A DNA stretch of 64,000 nucleotides from assembly GCA_017979445.1 (NCBI GenBank), contig CM030709.1, forward strand, positions 5,188,001 to 5,252,000, in the 5' to 3' direction. Positions 1 through 10,876 of the stretch are shown here, piece after piece. The position numbers and the translations under genes were made by a program. This DNA is from Akebia trifoliata (lineage: Eukaryota > Streptophyta > Magnoliopsida > Ranunculales > Lardizabalaceae). Numbering within the stretch: position 1 is the stretch's first letter; each line of letters begins with the position of its first letter. Below the pieces are notes generated by a model that made no database searches, was not told where the DNA came from, and was given only the letters and a program-made list of their open reading frames with translations.

Positions 1-620
1 GAAGCGGTCAACTTCTCGAGAGTCGCTTTGACTACGAGCAAGTCAAAGGTTGGAAGGCAAAGGAGTGGGCAAGACCCATGGCTCGAATCGCTGGCGATGG
101 AGCCGCAGATTTGGTCGACCAAGCCGTAGCCATGGCGTTCCGCCAGAGCCACAGCAGCAATTACGTCCGTATCCAGGTACCATTCTGTCTCGCTCGAGTC
201 AGCTCGTTTGAGTGGACTCGGTGAATATTGGGTCTGTGTTATATTAGATAGAAACACAGAATTTGAGCCTTTGAGGTATAAAAATTGAATCTTTATAGAT
301 GGGTTGGATGGGTTTTTTGTGTTGAACTAAATTAAATGTTGGTTTTACAGGCAAATGGGTCGAATTTGGCTCGATGTGGAGCGAATGTGGATTCTGACCC
401 GAGTCCAGGAAACGTAAAGATGCTTGTTGGAGTTGCAGAGGAGATGTTGAAGCAGAAAAATGTGGAATCAGTGCTCTTCGGTGGGAGGAAGATTGTGGAG
501 CAAACCAATTATGAGAAATTAGATTGGTTTGCTGGGGAACTTGTGTTGGAGCATCAGAGGAGGAGTTGCAGAATAGCTCCCACTGTAGCATTCAAGCAAG
601 CTACCCCAAAACCCACCTAA
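1..620 (+). CDS. Patatin-like lipid acyl hydrolase (pPLA-III/PLP6-9 type), 3' part
   Basis: These are the last two exons of a gene that begins upstream of the window. The first exon is read from base 3 to 176 and the next from 351 to the TAA at 618-620; the intron 177-350 has GT and AG ends in phase 0. The 147 visible residues include EWARPMARIAGDGAADLVDQ and SSNYVRIQANGSN, which I recognise as the conserved C-terminal part of plant patatin-related phospholipases of subgroup III. Known members hydrolyse acyl groups from phospho- and galactolipids and affect cell elongation and lipid signalling. The nucleophile elbow and the catalytic Asp would lie in the missing N-terminal part, so activity cannot be judged here. 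The C-terminus ends in a basic stretch followed by KQATPKPT. Family assignment is strong; the paralogue is not resolved. Confidence 0.88.
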
Positions 621-1654
621 TAATATTCCCCAAAAAAAAAAAAAAAAAAATTGAAAGAAAAAAATGGTATTTTTATTCACCCCTGTTTTATCTATTATTA
701 ATGGGTTTTTTTTTTTCTGATTTAATTTGTGACATTTTTTCTTAGAGTATTTGATCCATTTCAAGGAGTTTTCTTACTGTATCTATGAAGAATCTTAACG
801 TCCTAATGCCTTTGTCAGAATTGTAGCATTTTGTTTTTTGTTTCTTTTGTCACTTTCTTAGTTTTAAAGTTGAGACAACAGTGGGTTGTTAAAGTTTTTT
901 TGTTCTAAGTACAGAAAGAGGACAAAATAAACCAAAAGAAAGAAGATAAAGTAACATAGATGCAGCCTTTACTTTTGAAAGAGGGTAAGAGAGTAGGAAG
1001 AGAAGAGAAGCTAAGTCCACTTGGTTGAAGCTGTTTAGGGTATCTGATCGAGGGACTCCATGTCTAGCTTCAAATGTGGTGCCCCTCCACCATCCATTTT
1101 GATCCTCAAAAGAGTCAATGTTGGTTGGAGCTTTGAAGTCAAAAATAGGAAAATTTGGGGAAATCCGTTACCTACCCATTTGTGTGTTTTTTCTTTCATT
1201 TATTCTATCCAATCCAACACCTTTTCACACTTCAAAAGGCCTGAAAGGCTGAAACTTGGGGTGGGGTACCTAACAAAAACTAAAAGCTGTCCCTACCTGA
1301 TATTTCTCTTTCTTTTGCTGGCGTGTTATTCTTGTTTCTTTTTAGTGGTGGAGAAGAGTTGAGAGTGAGGGATCTTTTAAGCAACCGACCATATCCGTTG
1401 AGAAGGGATTGATGGATGTTTGATGGATTGGAGCTTTGTAAGTAATGGGTATGCAAAGAAACTTTTAAACAAGTTCATTTTTCTTAAAAGTTATAAAACC
1501 ATTGTTGGGGTCCCTCTGTGTTACATTATTTTGTTTGACTTGTTCATGGGCCCATAGCTGTGTGAATGTAAAGGGCAATAAATTTATCATCTTTCTCTTT
1601 GTGCTTAAATATTTTTGTATTTAGATTTTACTTTCTATATTTTCCTTTTTTAAA
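621..1654. other. 3' flank of the patatin-like gene, no gene seen
   Basis: A run of about 20 A lies at 631-650, directly after the stop codon and inside the likely 3' UTR. The rest is T-rich and carries no protein that I recognise. An open frame at 1060-1362 has no homology that I can see and no gene-like context. Confidence 0.5.
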
Positions 1655-1960
1655 GGGAAAATTATTAAAAAAGAATTAAATATTTTAATATAAAAAAAAA
1701 AAAAGCATCCATTTTTTCAAAAAATATTAAAAACAAAACAGTTTAGCATTTTGATAATTCATTGGACTGCCTAACATTTTAAATAGAGGCTAAATTGCTG
1801 TGTTAAAGGAAGTTATTAAAATGGTGGACAATCCAACGAATTATTAAAATGCTGGACTGTCCAACAATTTAATTTGTTTTTGATAATTTTTTAAAAATAT
1901 ATATTTTTAAAATATTAAAATATTTAACTCTGTTTTAGTAATTTTTTCTATTTTTTTAAT
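1655..1960. repeat. AT-rich foldback element
   Basis: The outer arms are inverted copies of each other (AATTAAATATTTTAATAT near 1676, answered by AATATTAAAATATTTAAC near 1910). The inner part has two inverted copies of a motif containing ATTATTAAAATG and GGACTGTCCAAC. This is the layout of a MITE-like foldback. No target duplication was resolved. Confidence 0.55.
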
Positions 1961-2726
1961 TATCTTTCTAAGTCTTTTACTAGGCAAACCAGAAATCAAG
2001 GATATGTGTTGATAGTAAAGAATATCATTTACTTATGTGTTGTACCATGGAAATCCTTCATGGGTTTTATTTTTTGTAATGTTTAGAACAAAAAATCCCA
2101 ATAATGATTTGAGAGATACATAGCTAAAGTGAAGAAGAAGAAAAAAAGATGGAGAAGATTCATTAGAGGAATTGTTGTGACCATTGTCGGATGATGATCA
2201 AAGATCAAGTTTTGTTGTTTCCTGACAAAAGGGTGGGCTTTGATTCTTTGAGATGGGTGAATTCGACGTGGGACCGTACCATGAAGGATTGTTTTGATTT
2301 TTACCCACTTGATTGGAATTGGAGTTTTAAAGGGGGTATAAGAAAAATGATTTGCCCATTTGGATGGCTAATTATCTTGTGTTGGCAAATCATGTTTCAC
2401 CCTAATTTGATTTACCTTGTAATCAAATAACATAAATAACAAATTCTTCTTATAGCACTTCCAAGGGAGACACCCATACCCATTTATGGGTTATCTATGG
2501 GTAATTTTTTGTATTCATGGGGTGTGCATTCCAACCACATTACTCATAAATATTCAAACATTTTTTTTTTTAAATTCAACTTAAATTTAAATATGCCTGA
2601 ATTTTTTCCCTCCAAAAAAGATGAGTAATCAAGTGGAGTGACCTATTTTGGTCATGAAAATTCCATGACCCAAAAAATGTTGTTGGATAGATAATGCATT
2701 GGAGATCTCTATTTTGAATTCCACCA

Positions 2727-2828
2727 ATCCAAAACAACAGTTGAAAGGGGATGGCAAGTGGGATAGGTCATGCGTTCATCCAAAACAACAGTTGAAAGAG
2801 GATGGCTAGTGGGATAGGTCATGCATTG
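2727..2828. repeat. 51-bp direct repeat, two copies
   Basis: Two adjacent copies begin ATCCAAAACAACAGTTGAAA at 2727 and 2778 and differ at only a few positions. The stretch 2192-2726 around it holds no recognisable gene; an open frame at 2191-2430 looks like chance. Confidence 0.75.
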
Positions 2829-3203
2829 GAGTTGTTTTAGCAAACGATTTTCCCCTGATTTTCTTTGTAACTAAACACACCTTAAGTTGTTTTTACAAAG
2901 TCTTCCTTGACAAAACAACTTTTTATTTTAAACTGACACGAGCATCTCTTTTATTTGCTACCTTTTGTTATAAATTGGAAAAGGACAATTATTGTGTCTA
3001 ATGATGTGGGCTTTATACTAATATTAGATATCATTAAAATATTGTATGGGTTAGGTTTCAGTTTTAAAATTTAGAACTTTGATGACATTGACGATAAGGA
3101 ATTGTTGAATCGGAATTATATATATCTCTTTATACATAGGGGCATGTTCAACACCCAACTATTTACCTTATGATTTGCCTTATGTGTTTTGTCTTACATG
3201 AGT

Positions 3204-3292
3204 TAAAAGTTTTGGAATGAGTTGATTTTTTTGTGAGGATTGCTATGGTGAGGAGATCATCCTCATAAAAAATTAATCTATTTCAAAACTTC
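3204..3292. repeat. Small foldback of the GAGGATGATCTC family
   Basis: The left arm has AAAAGTTTTGGAATGAG followed by TTGATTTTTTTGTGAGGA. The right arm has GAGGAGATCATCCTCATAA and then TTTCAAAACTTCT in reverse complement. The same hairpin motif recurs inside the two Harbinger-like elements at 42-44 kb and in a chorismate synthase intron. Confidence 0.6.
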
Positions 3293-3630
3293 TAAATCCA
3301 TATAAAGACAACACGTAACATAAATAGTAAGGTGTTGAACATTTTCTTAATACATATGCTATACCACCAACATAAGACTAATGGGAGAATTTGACTACTC
3401 TATACTTAACGAATGACTTAATGGGATCGATGTACCGCATTGGAAGAGGATCCCTGTAATAGATTTTTCCTTTTGTGATTTTCTTATAGTCTTGATTGGG
3501 TCGCTTTGAAAATCAATAACATTCAAATTCTCTAGGTTGCATAGAGAGATCGAATTTTAAAAAAGAAATTCAAAGAAAAACTTTTTTAAAATCATAATCA
3601 TTAAAAACCAACGGTCACTGAACTCTTTAA

Positions 3631-4310
3631 CTTTTCCAATGACAATTGCGATCATTTCTGACGATCTTTGATCATGATTGACAAATAGAAAATGATATTC
3701 TCTTAAGTCTAATTTTGAACATCTAGCTATATTTTAATTTTATTTTGATGATTTATATAATAAATAAAAAAGCGAAGTTGAGATTCAAATATTTTTATGA
3801 TTAAGTTTTAATTTTTTATTTGCAACTATGATTTTATGCATTTTGAGTGTTTCGAGGAGATTTACTAAGTATTGAAGTTGGAAAAATGAAAAAAAATAAT
3901 TTGATTCATATTTATAGTATCAAGTTCACCACTTTTTATTGTCTAATTCACCATTTAATTACTGTCGAGTTTGACGGTTTTTTTCTTATGAAAATATTGT
4001 TGAACTCGACAATAATAAAATATAAAGCAGTGAACTCGATACTAACCTTCGAACTCGACAATAATTAAATGGTGAACTAGAGTTTTTGTTTTTCCAACTT
4101 CAATACTTGATAAATCTTATTGAAATACCAAAAATGCATAAAATTATAGTTACAAAGAAAAAATTATGATGTAATCACTAAAAAAAATTTGAATCTCAAC
4201 TTTGTTTTTCATTTTTTATTTATAAATTATCGAAATAAATAAATAAAATACGTCTATTCATCCGTGCTCAAATATTGTTGGGAATGATCGCAATCGTCAT
4301 TGAAAAACCT
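3631..4310. repeat. Long imperfect palindrome, about 680 bp
   Basis: The two halves are inverted copies over most of their length, with indels. Matching landmarks are CCAATGACAATTGCGATCAT at 3636 against ATGATCGCAATCGTCATTG near 4284, GTTGAGATTCAAAT near 3777 against ATTTGAATCTCAAC near 4188, AGTATTGAAGTTGGAAAAA near 3869 against TTTTTCCAACTTCAATACT near 4090, and CACCATTTAATTACTGTCGA near 3950 against TCGACAATAATTAAATGGTG near 4055. The loop repeats GTTGAACTCGACAATAA-like words. It fits a foldback or Mutator-like non-autonomous element. No transposase and no clear target duplication were found. Confidence 0.75.
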
Positions 4311-4750
4311 AATTATGTAAAGAAGATGAGAAAATGGTAGTTTGGATATTTTAATGACATTATACACTTGAAGTGAGAACCAAGGGCAGGACTGTTAAGA
4401 AAAGAAAAATTTACTAAATGGACTATTAAGAGATCGCCAAAACTTAAAGGGCTATTTAGAAAAAGTCCATCTGTCAGAGTTCTTTAACTAATTTTTCTTT
4501 AAAAAAATTACTCTTTAACATAAAGGAAAATTTCTTTCTTTAGGTCATCTCTTTCGGTCCTTCTATTTAGGTCACAGAATGTTTTTATTTATTTTAATCA
4601 AGCTTAATCTTAACCCAAGTCACTTTGGCTCTTTTATAATGTGATGAAGTTTGACCACTACTTTATGGGAATTTCCTTTAGCTTTTGTTTCTTTATGTTA
4701 TAAATAGCTTATTCTTTTAGAGTTTTGGTCCAACTTATATAGGAGTGTAA

Positions 4751-4926
4751 TGATTTCCTAACGCCCCCCTTCGACACATGTCCCCTACGCCTCTATCATA
4801 GAATTGTAGATCATTTGCTTCGGGATACACATAATTATAAATCTTTTCTTATGTATCCCAAGGCAAATGATCTATGATTTTGTTATGGGGGTGCATATCA
4901 GAGGGGGAGGGGGCATCATATTATCA
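4751..4926. mobile_element. MITE, family with CGCCCCC termini (copy 1)
   Basis: This is an almost complete inverted repeat of about 175 bp. The left arm runs from TGATTTCCTAACGCCCCCCT through ATCATAGAATTGTAGATCA, and the right arm is its imperfect reverse complement ending GGGGGCATCATATTATCA. A close relative lies at 57951-58113. Confidence 0.75.
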
Positions 4927-6003
4927 CAACTCTATATAGTAGCTTTTTATTGTTTGGAGTAAAGCTTTAAAATTTGTCGAGTCAAGTCAATACTTAACTG
5001 AATTTGACTTCATTTGATTTTGAGGTAACTCGATTTTGATACTTGGTAGAACCAATTCACGAAGCCCTCTCATTAATTCAATCTTAGCCAAATTAAAAAT
5101 GCACCAAGTTGGGTTAAAACCTTCATTGAATCATTGCTTATGTATAATATTTTAAAGGGATTATATTTATACATTTAATATACTTTTATTTGACTCAGTT
5201 GTGTCAACTTCCAAGTTTTCAACTTGACTCGAGTAATCCTGAGTTTTTAAACTATCTTTGGAGTAGGAGAGAGCAAGACAATTTTATTATGGGCTTTGTA
5301 TTGTAGTTGATCACTCGTGTGTTTTTAATATATATATATATTATGTTATATTTTTGACAATTTTTTCTTCTAAAATGATATAATTTGTATATATAATTGA
5401 TAATTATTGGAAGGACAAAAAGAAGAAAAAAGGGAGACAAAATAAAAAACAAATGTGGGGGCAAATAGATAGTTTTAAAATCACGGGACCATGTCTTGTT
5501 AATATTAGGTATATCAAAAATAAAGTAATTTGGTTGTCATTATAGCAGATAAGGACCGTACCGACACTAGTGGGGGCATACCGTCCTAGACATGATGGCT
5601 GATGAAATTATGATTAATATTAATATTTATTTGTTATTATTGATTGATTTTTTTAGAGTTACTATTGCCACATCAACTTTTACTAATAAAGCAACAATTC
5701 TGTGCAACTCTTCAATGATTTACATAAGAATTGGTGTCGCAATAGCAGCTTTTTTGGGAAGAAGTGATTTGAAACCAATTTTTAGATTTCAAAAATGCTC
5801 CCACCTTCACATTGAAACTAAATATAATCAAGGTCATTTTAATAAATAAAAAAAATAGAAAATGCTGAAGTAACATTAAAATATACATGATTCTCACATC
5901 GTTGACATGGATGTATGTACAAAATCATATATGCTTTTCATTGAGATAAGAGTTAAAAGCATTTATAGTTATGTGTGCCCTTTTATTAATAGGTCCAGAT
6001 TCC
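4927..6003. other. Intergenic, degenerate repeats
   Basis: No gene was seen. An (AT)n tract lies near 5329-5340. The stretch 5755-5850 resembles the repeat family found in tandem at 57.7-58.7 kb, including AGATTTCAAAAATGCTCCCA followed by AAACTAAATATAATCAAGG. Open frames here are short and AT-biased. Confidence 0.45.
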
Positions 6004-6202
6004 TTGACTCCTAAGAATGAGTCATGAAAAAAGCACATGATCCCAAATCTTTAAATGCAAAATCCAACGGTTGAGATTCATTCTCGATATAATTATTTCC
6101 GAGATTTGTGTTATTAAGATACTTATAAATCTCAAGCTTTGGACTTTGTGTTTAAAGGGTTGGGATTGTTTGTTATTTTCATGAATCATTTTTAGGAGTC
6201 AA
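6004..6202. mobile_element. MITE with TTGACTCCTAA termini
   Basis: The terminal inverted repeats are TTGACTCCTAAGAATGA at the left and TCATTTTTAGGAGTCAA at the right. The inverted match continues inward through AAATCCAACGGTTGAGATT against AATCTCAAGCTTTGGAC. Length is about 199 bp. Confidence 0.75.
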
Positions 6203-6264
6203 CATATCCCAATCCTTAATTAATATTTTAAATTATAAATAAGCCCTTCAAGCCTTCACCAGAC

Positions 6265-6348
6265 TCCAACTTTTACTTATTACACCCTAATTAAAAAGTA
6301 ATAAAATTAAGTGGATGATTGAGAATAAGTAAAAGTTGAGGTGCCAAA
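6265..6348. mobile_element. Short relic of the TTGGCACCCCAACTTTTACTT family
   Basis: Inverted ends are CTCCAACTTTTACTTATT at the left and AATAAGTAAAAGTTGAGGTG at the right. These words match the termini of the element amplified at 60.06-60.66 kb and the end at 61313-61352. Confidence 0.5.
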
Positions 6349-6756
6349 CGTAGCTCTCTCTCTTTTTCTTTTGTTAGATTTCTATTGTTTAGGTTTAGGA
6401 TTTTATATGAACTTAATCTTAACTATAAACAACTTGAGCCAAATCTTTGTAATGTTTGTATAGTGTATTTTAATATTTAAATGGGGTGCCATAGTTAAAT
6501 AAAGAAATTAGGGTGTAAAAAGTAAAGTTAGTGTGCGAATAGTAACTCTCTATAATCTATATAATAACATACAATTGTAAGGCCCATTTTGTTACGGTTT
6601 TCGTCTACACCATTAACATCTTCAATACTTTCGATGTATTAATTGGAGTGATATTGCTTGAACAACAAAGATTAGATTGTGTTTTGGAAACGATAGTTGG
6701 ATGAAGTTGGAATCCTTGTTAGCAATTCAAAGCAATCGCCAAGCGAGAAATGTGTG

Positions 6757-6958
6757 GTATATATTTTATACGTCTCACATAAAAAATTTGAAAACAAATA
6801 ATTTGGTACATTTCAAAATGTAATTCAACAAATAATTAGAATGATTTCTCGTTATGCGATATATATTTTAGATACTTCACATAAAAAATTCATAAACAAA
6901 TAATTCGGTACATTTCGAAAGGGAATTCAACAAATAATTATAATGATTTAATTATCAA
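6757..6958. repeat. Two-copy tandem repeat, about 102-bp period
   Basis: Copies beginning TATATATTTTA near 6759 and 6859 share CACATAAAAAATT, AACAAATAATT(T/C)GGTACATTTC and AATTCAACAAATAATTA. The surrounding 6349-7750 is AT-rich with no recognisable gene. Confidence 0.7.
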
Positions 6959-7750
6959 TTTAAAAATCCAATCAAAAAGTTACAATAGTTTAGTAAAATT
7001 CTTAATCATATAATTCATGAGAAGATTTGAACAATCAGACACATCTAAACTAAATTAAGAAAATTACAATTTAAATCCCAAGTAACCATGGAAAAAATCC
7101 TAAGATATGATAAACTAAAAGAAATTCTACTAAAATATATGAAAGAGAGATTTAAAAGGAGAATAAAAAAAAAAAAAATCTAAAGACAAGTATAGATTGA
7201 TTCGATTTCAGTTCTTCTCTACCAACTTGCAGAGATCAATTTGATTTTAGATATACTTCTTCATTGCTTTTAAGTCTGAGTTTTTAGTTTCTTTTGATCA
7301 ATTTGCTAGAGAGAGAGAGAGAACTGCCTGAATGAGCTCTTAGAGAGTGGAGATGAGGAAGAAATTGAGAAGTTCAATCGATGAAGAAGATTTGAGCTTC
7401 GTTAATAATTTAGATTAATGTCATTTTCTTTTTATCGAATATTATAATATTTATAAAAAAAAAAGAAAAATCATTTGATTCGTTTTCTCATTAAAATACA
7501 TGAATTTTTTGAACCATTCATGTATTTAAAAGAATAATGCTTTTATTGAAGGAAAAAAATTCGCAAATTTTTCCCAAATAAAATGACAAATTGCTAGCAA
7601 GGGTTAGAGTTGAAGTCTTGAAAGAAACTTTGACATTTGATTACACCTAATAATTAGTCTAGGAATAGTACGCACTCTACTCCTTAGGTTTTATCTTGTC
7701 AACTTAGAGTTGGAATTGCTTGATTTACATATGAATAATGATTTTCTACC

Positions 7751-7925
7751 AGAAAGTCTTCACTTGGTCAATACTCGGCCGATGTGCACGGAATCATAAA
7801 TCTATTTCTTTGGGATATACAAATACAAATCCCCATAAAAAATATATTTGTGTATCTCCTATAAACAAATCTATGATTCCGTGTCCATAACACATCAGAC
7901 GAGTATTGACGAGTGAAGACTTTCT
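7751..7925. mobile_element. MITE with AGAAAGTCTTCAC termini
   Basis: The left end AGAAAGTCTTCACTTGGTCA is the imperfect reverse complement of the right end ending GTGAAGACTTTCT. The inverted match continues inward through GGAATCATAAATCTATTT against AAATCTATGATTCCG. The internal words resemble those of the elements at 4751 and 57951. Confidence 0.75.
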
Positions 7926-9459
7926 AGTTAGAATATCAACACTCTTTACATATACATAATTCATTACGGTGCTTTTGATCAAATATTTCATTAATCAAAT
8001 AAATAAAATATTAGGATCAACAATTTTTAACAAAAATATATTAAAAAAATCCTAATAAATTGATATATTTTACCTAAATAAAAATAAGTAGATAGCCCAT
8101 ATAAAAAATAAAATAAAAATTATGGACACAAGTTTAGACTTGTTTACTAGCAAAAGTGAATCTTATAATTTTATAGGTAGAATTACCAAAGTAACATGCC
8201 AAGGATATAAAAATAATATAAGCTCTTGAGTGTACATCCATCATTTATTTTTAAGGCTGAAACATAAGTCTTAAAATAGGATACCCAATCTCATCTCAAT
8301 TGGGCAAAGGTTGTGTCTTTTTCTTCAGAAAATGACATTTTACTAAGATACCCATAATAAAGATGCCTTGAATCTTGATAGAAAATGTGCCCACTATGAA
8401 GCTCAAGTCCTTCTCTCCCACTGCTGAAAGGAGCATCAAATTAATTGATTATGACAATTTGGGTATAATCCTTTTCAAAAGGCCTAGATAATTTGACAAG
8501 CCAACCACTGACTTGCACTTCTGGGTACAACTATGAACTACCTACCATTTTAAGTTTAAGTTTTAGCTTACTTAATTGCAATAAAATTATATCAAAATTC
8601 ACATTTCTTTACTTATATGATACCTAACGAATGTGAAAGAGTTTTAAGCTCGAGTGATTTTGACATGTGGTGCTGAAGACATAAGCAATGATAGGAGAAT
8701 TTTTCTCTCACCTGCCTATGGTTAGAAAAACCAAAATTTCCTGATAAGATCACCTTGTGACATTCCAAAACATGATCCAATAGAACAGTGTTGCTGTGGA
8801 TGAAATTCTATGAATTTTAACAAAAAAAAAAAAAAAAGATTATTTTTCATTGTTGTAATTTAATTTTAAATTTGGGTGAGCGGTAGCTGACCATTTATCA
8901 AGCTCAAAAAATGTTGTTTTTTTTTTTAATTTTCATTTTTTTTTTCTGTCATGATTTTTTTCATGAAATCTAAAAGGTAGCGGTGTTTGATTGCCAATAT
9001 GCTAATCCATGTGGATCCCACGATACTTTTTAAGATTTGAATATAAAAACTAAGATTTCTGGACAGTGGACGTGAGGGTAGGAGAGAAATTTCTCTCTTA
9101 TCACTTACGCCATCAACGCCACATGTCAAATAGGTGTTGGGCTGTGAGCAAACAATCACTCGTTCAATTACCATGTATATACTCTAGATTCTTATCTCAT
9201 TAATTAGAGGAATATTATTGAAAAAGAGGATGGAAGTGGAGTAGGGTGGGTGGCGGGAGTGAAAAGACACTAAAATTGAAGTGGTGAAGAAGAAGTATTG
9301 TGGACTCTACTCCACTATTGTTATCATGTACACTAAAATTGGAGGGGACATTTATCCCCCCTAATTGTTTGAATTGTTTTCCTTTTATCTCAATCTTTAT
9401 ACCTACAAGGTATAAAGGGAGTGGGATCCACTGTTTGTGTTTTATTACATATACTAGAG
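7926..9459. other. Intergenic, no gene seen
   Basis: AT-rich sequence with A and T homopolymers (8821-8837, 8917-8946). None of the open frames resembles a known protein. Confidence 0.45.
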
Positions 9460-9780
9460 TTCTCCCATAGGCAAATGCATCCTCTTTAATTGTTAAGAGG
9501 GTTAAAAAATAATAATAATAAAATTGAAAGGATATTATTAAAAAATCTTTAAGGTTAAACGGGTAAAAAAGTAAAAATTAATAACTAGAGGGGTATTATT
9601 GAAAAAAAAAAAATTAAGGAAAGGAAGGGGGAGCAAAGGAAAGATGATGAAGTTGAAAAGGTAAAGAGATAAAACCATATAGTAGGACTACACAAAGGGA
9701 TAAATGAGACATTTATCCTCATAATTATAACAATGATGGTCCCTACAGTTGTATTTTATTTTATATAAATATATTAATGA
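9460..9780. repeat. Purine-rich degenerate repeat related to 36.2-37.0 kb
   Basis: It contains repeated words such as GGTTAAACGGGTAAAA, AGAGGGGTATTATTGAAAA and GATAAATGAGACATTTATCC, and ends in AGTTGTATTTTATT. The same set in the same order appears at about 36180-36990. Its class is not known to me. Confidence 0.5.
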
Positions 9781-10030
9781 AACCAAGGTATATGAGCCTC
9801 TTAGGGCACCTGACTAATTCTTGGGCACGTGTAATCCCATCCCACAACATGTACCAAGTCATTTATGGGATAAATCCTTGGAGTGTGGCTATATATATTG
9901 GAAACCAAGGAATCGGGGGCCTCTTAGAGACACCCGAATTGTCCTTGGGGCAAGTGCAATCCATGCATAGGGTAATTTTTGAGATAAATCCTTGAGAGTG
10001 GCTATCGAGAGGGGATGAGAATCCCAAATA
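9781..10030. repeat. Two-copy diverged tandem repeat, about 120-bp period
   Basis: Copies start AACCAAGGTATATGAGCCTC near 9781 and AACCAAGGAATCGGGGGCCT near 9903. Each continues through CTTAGRG, CTTGGGSCA, ATGGGATAAATCCTTGG or GAGATAAATCCTTGA, and GTGGCTAT. Confidence 0.7.
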
Positions 10031-10388
10031 TATAAGGGTGGGTAAACATGTCTTGAACGCTACAACCTCAAACTTCAATTCCTAACTTCTAGAAATCATC
10101 TACCAGATTTATTTGTGGCTTAATAGGTCAACCAAAAGGTAGGGGAAAAAAAGCTTAAAATATTTGCCAATATGGGTAAAAAAATAGAAAAGAACACATG
10201 TTGTCACCTTGAGATTTGCATCATAAACATTGCGCCAGGGTTAGGATGTTTGCAAATCATGAATATCCTACACGTACTTATTGGAATTTATACAATTGGT
10301 TCGTTACCCTTTTCATGGTAGAAACCATCTCCTAGATCCCTAATATGGTACATTGGCATTTATGTTTCGATTTCAACAAATAATAATG

Positions 10389-10532
10389 CTGAAGTGACCT
10401 CAAAGATTGACCTCATTTCACACTTTCCTAACACCGTGGTGTAGGAACCATAGATGTTATACATCGAGAATCTATGGTTTTGTGCACACCTCTACACCAG
10501 GAAAGCGTGAAATAAGGTCAATCGTGAGCATG
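10389..10532. mobile_element. MITE with GAAGTGACCTCAA termini (copy 1)
   Basis: The left arm GCTGAAGTGACCTCAAAGAT continues through TTTCACACTTTCCTA and ends near ACCATAGAT. The right arm is its imperfect reverse complement through ATCTATGGTT, CAGGAAAGCGTGAAATA and GGTCAATC. A relative lies at 24354-24522 in the kinase gene, and a decayed one at 59448-59552. Confidence 0.7.
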
Positions 10533-10876
10533 ACTTTTTAATAAATTAGTAGGATTCAAGCACAAAAAGCAGAGTATGATTTATCAGTTAAAAAAGTAAA
10601 AAATGGGAGATATGCCTAAGTGATCAGGCTTAAATTTTCTTATTGATTACACACAAAAATAATGGTATTCCACATTTGCTGGGGATTCGACGAAAGGGTA
10701 TGACCTGACACTGTCGCACCCACAATATCCTTAATGGGTATACATAAATTTAGATACTTTGAAAACCAAATGTAACAAAAACTCAACTACCACTACCACC
10801 ACCATCACCACCACAAAATAAGTAAAAGGGAAGCTTAATTATAAGGTAAAGCAGAATGGTCGCTACCGATGAAATT

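Noticed and set aside
1060..1362. 100-residue open frame downstream of the patatin-like gene
   Set aside because: It has no recognisable motif, no supporting context, and skewed composition typical of chance frames.
4751..4926. MITE hairpins as candidate microRNA genes
   Set aside because: The near-perfect pairing over the full element and the presence of several family copies point to MITEs; none carries a known mature miRNA.
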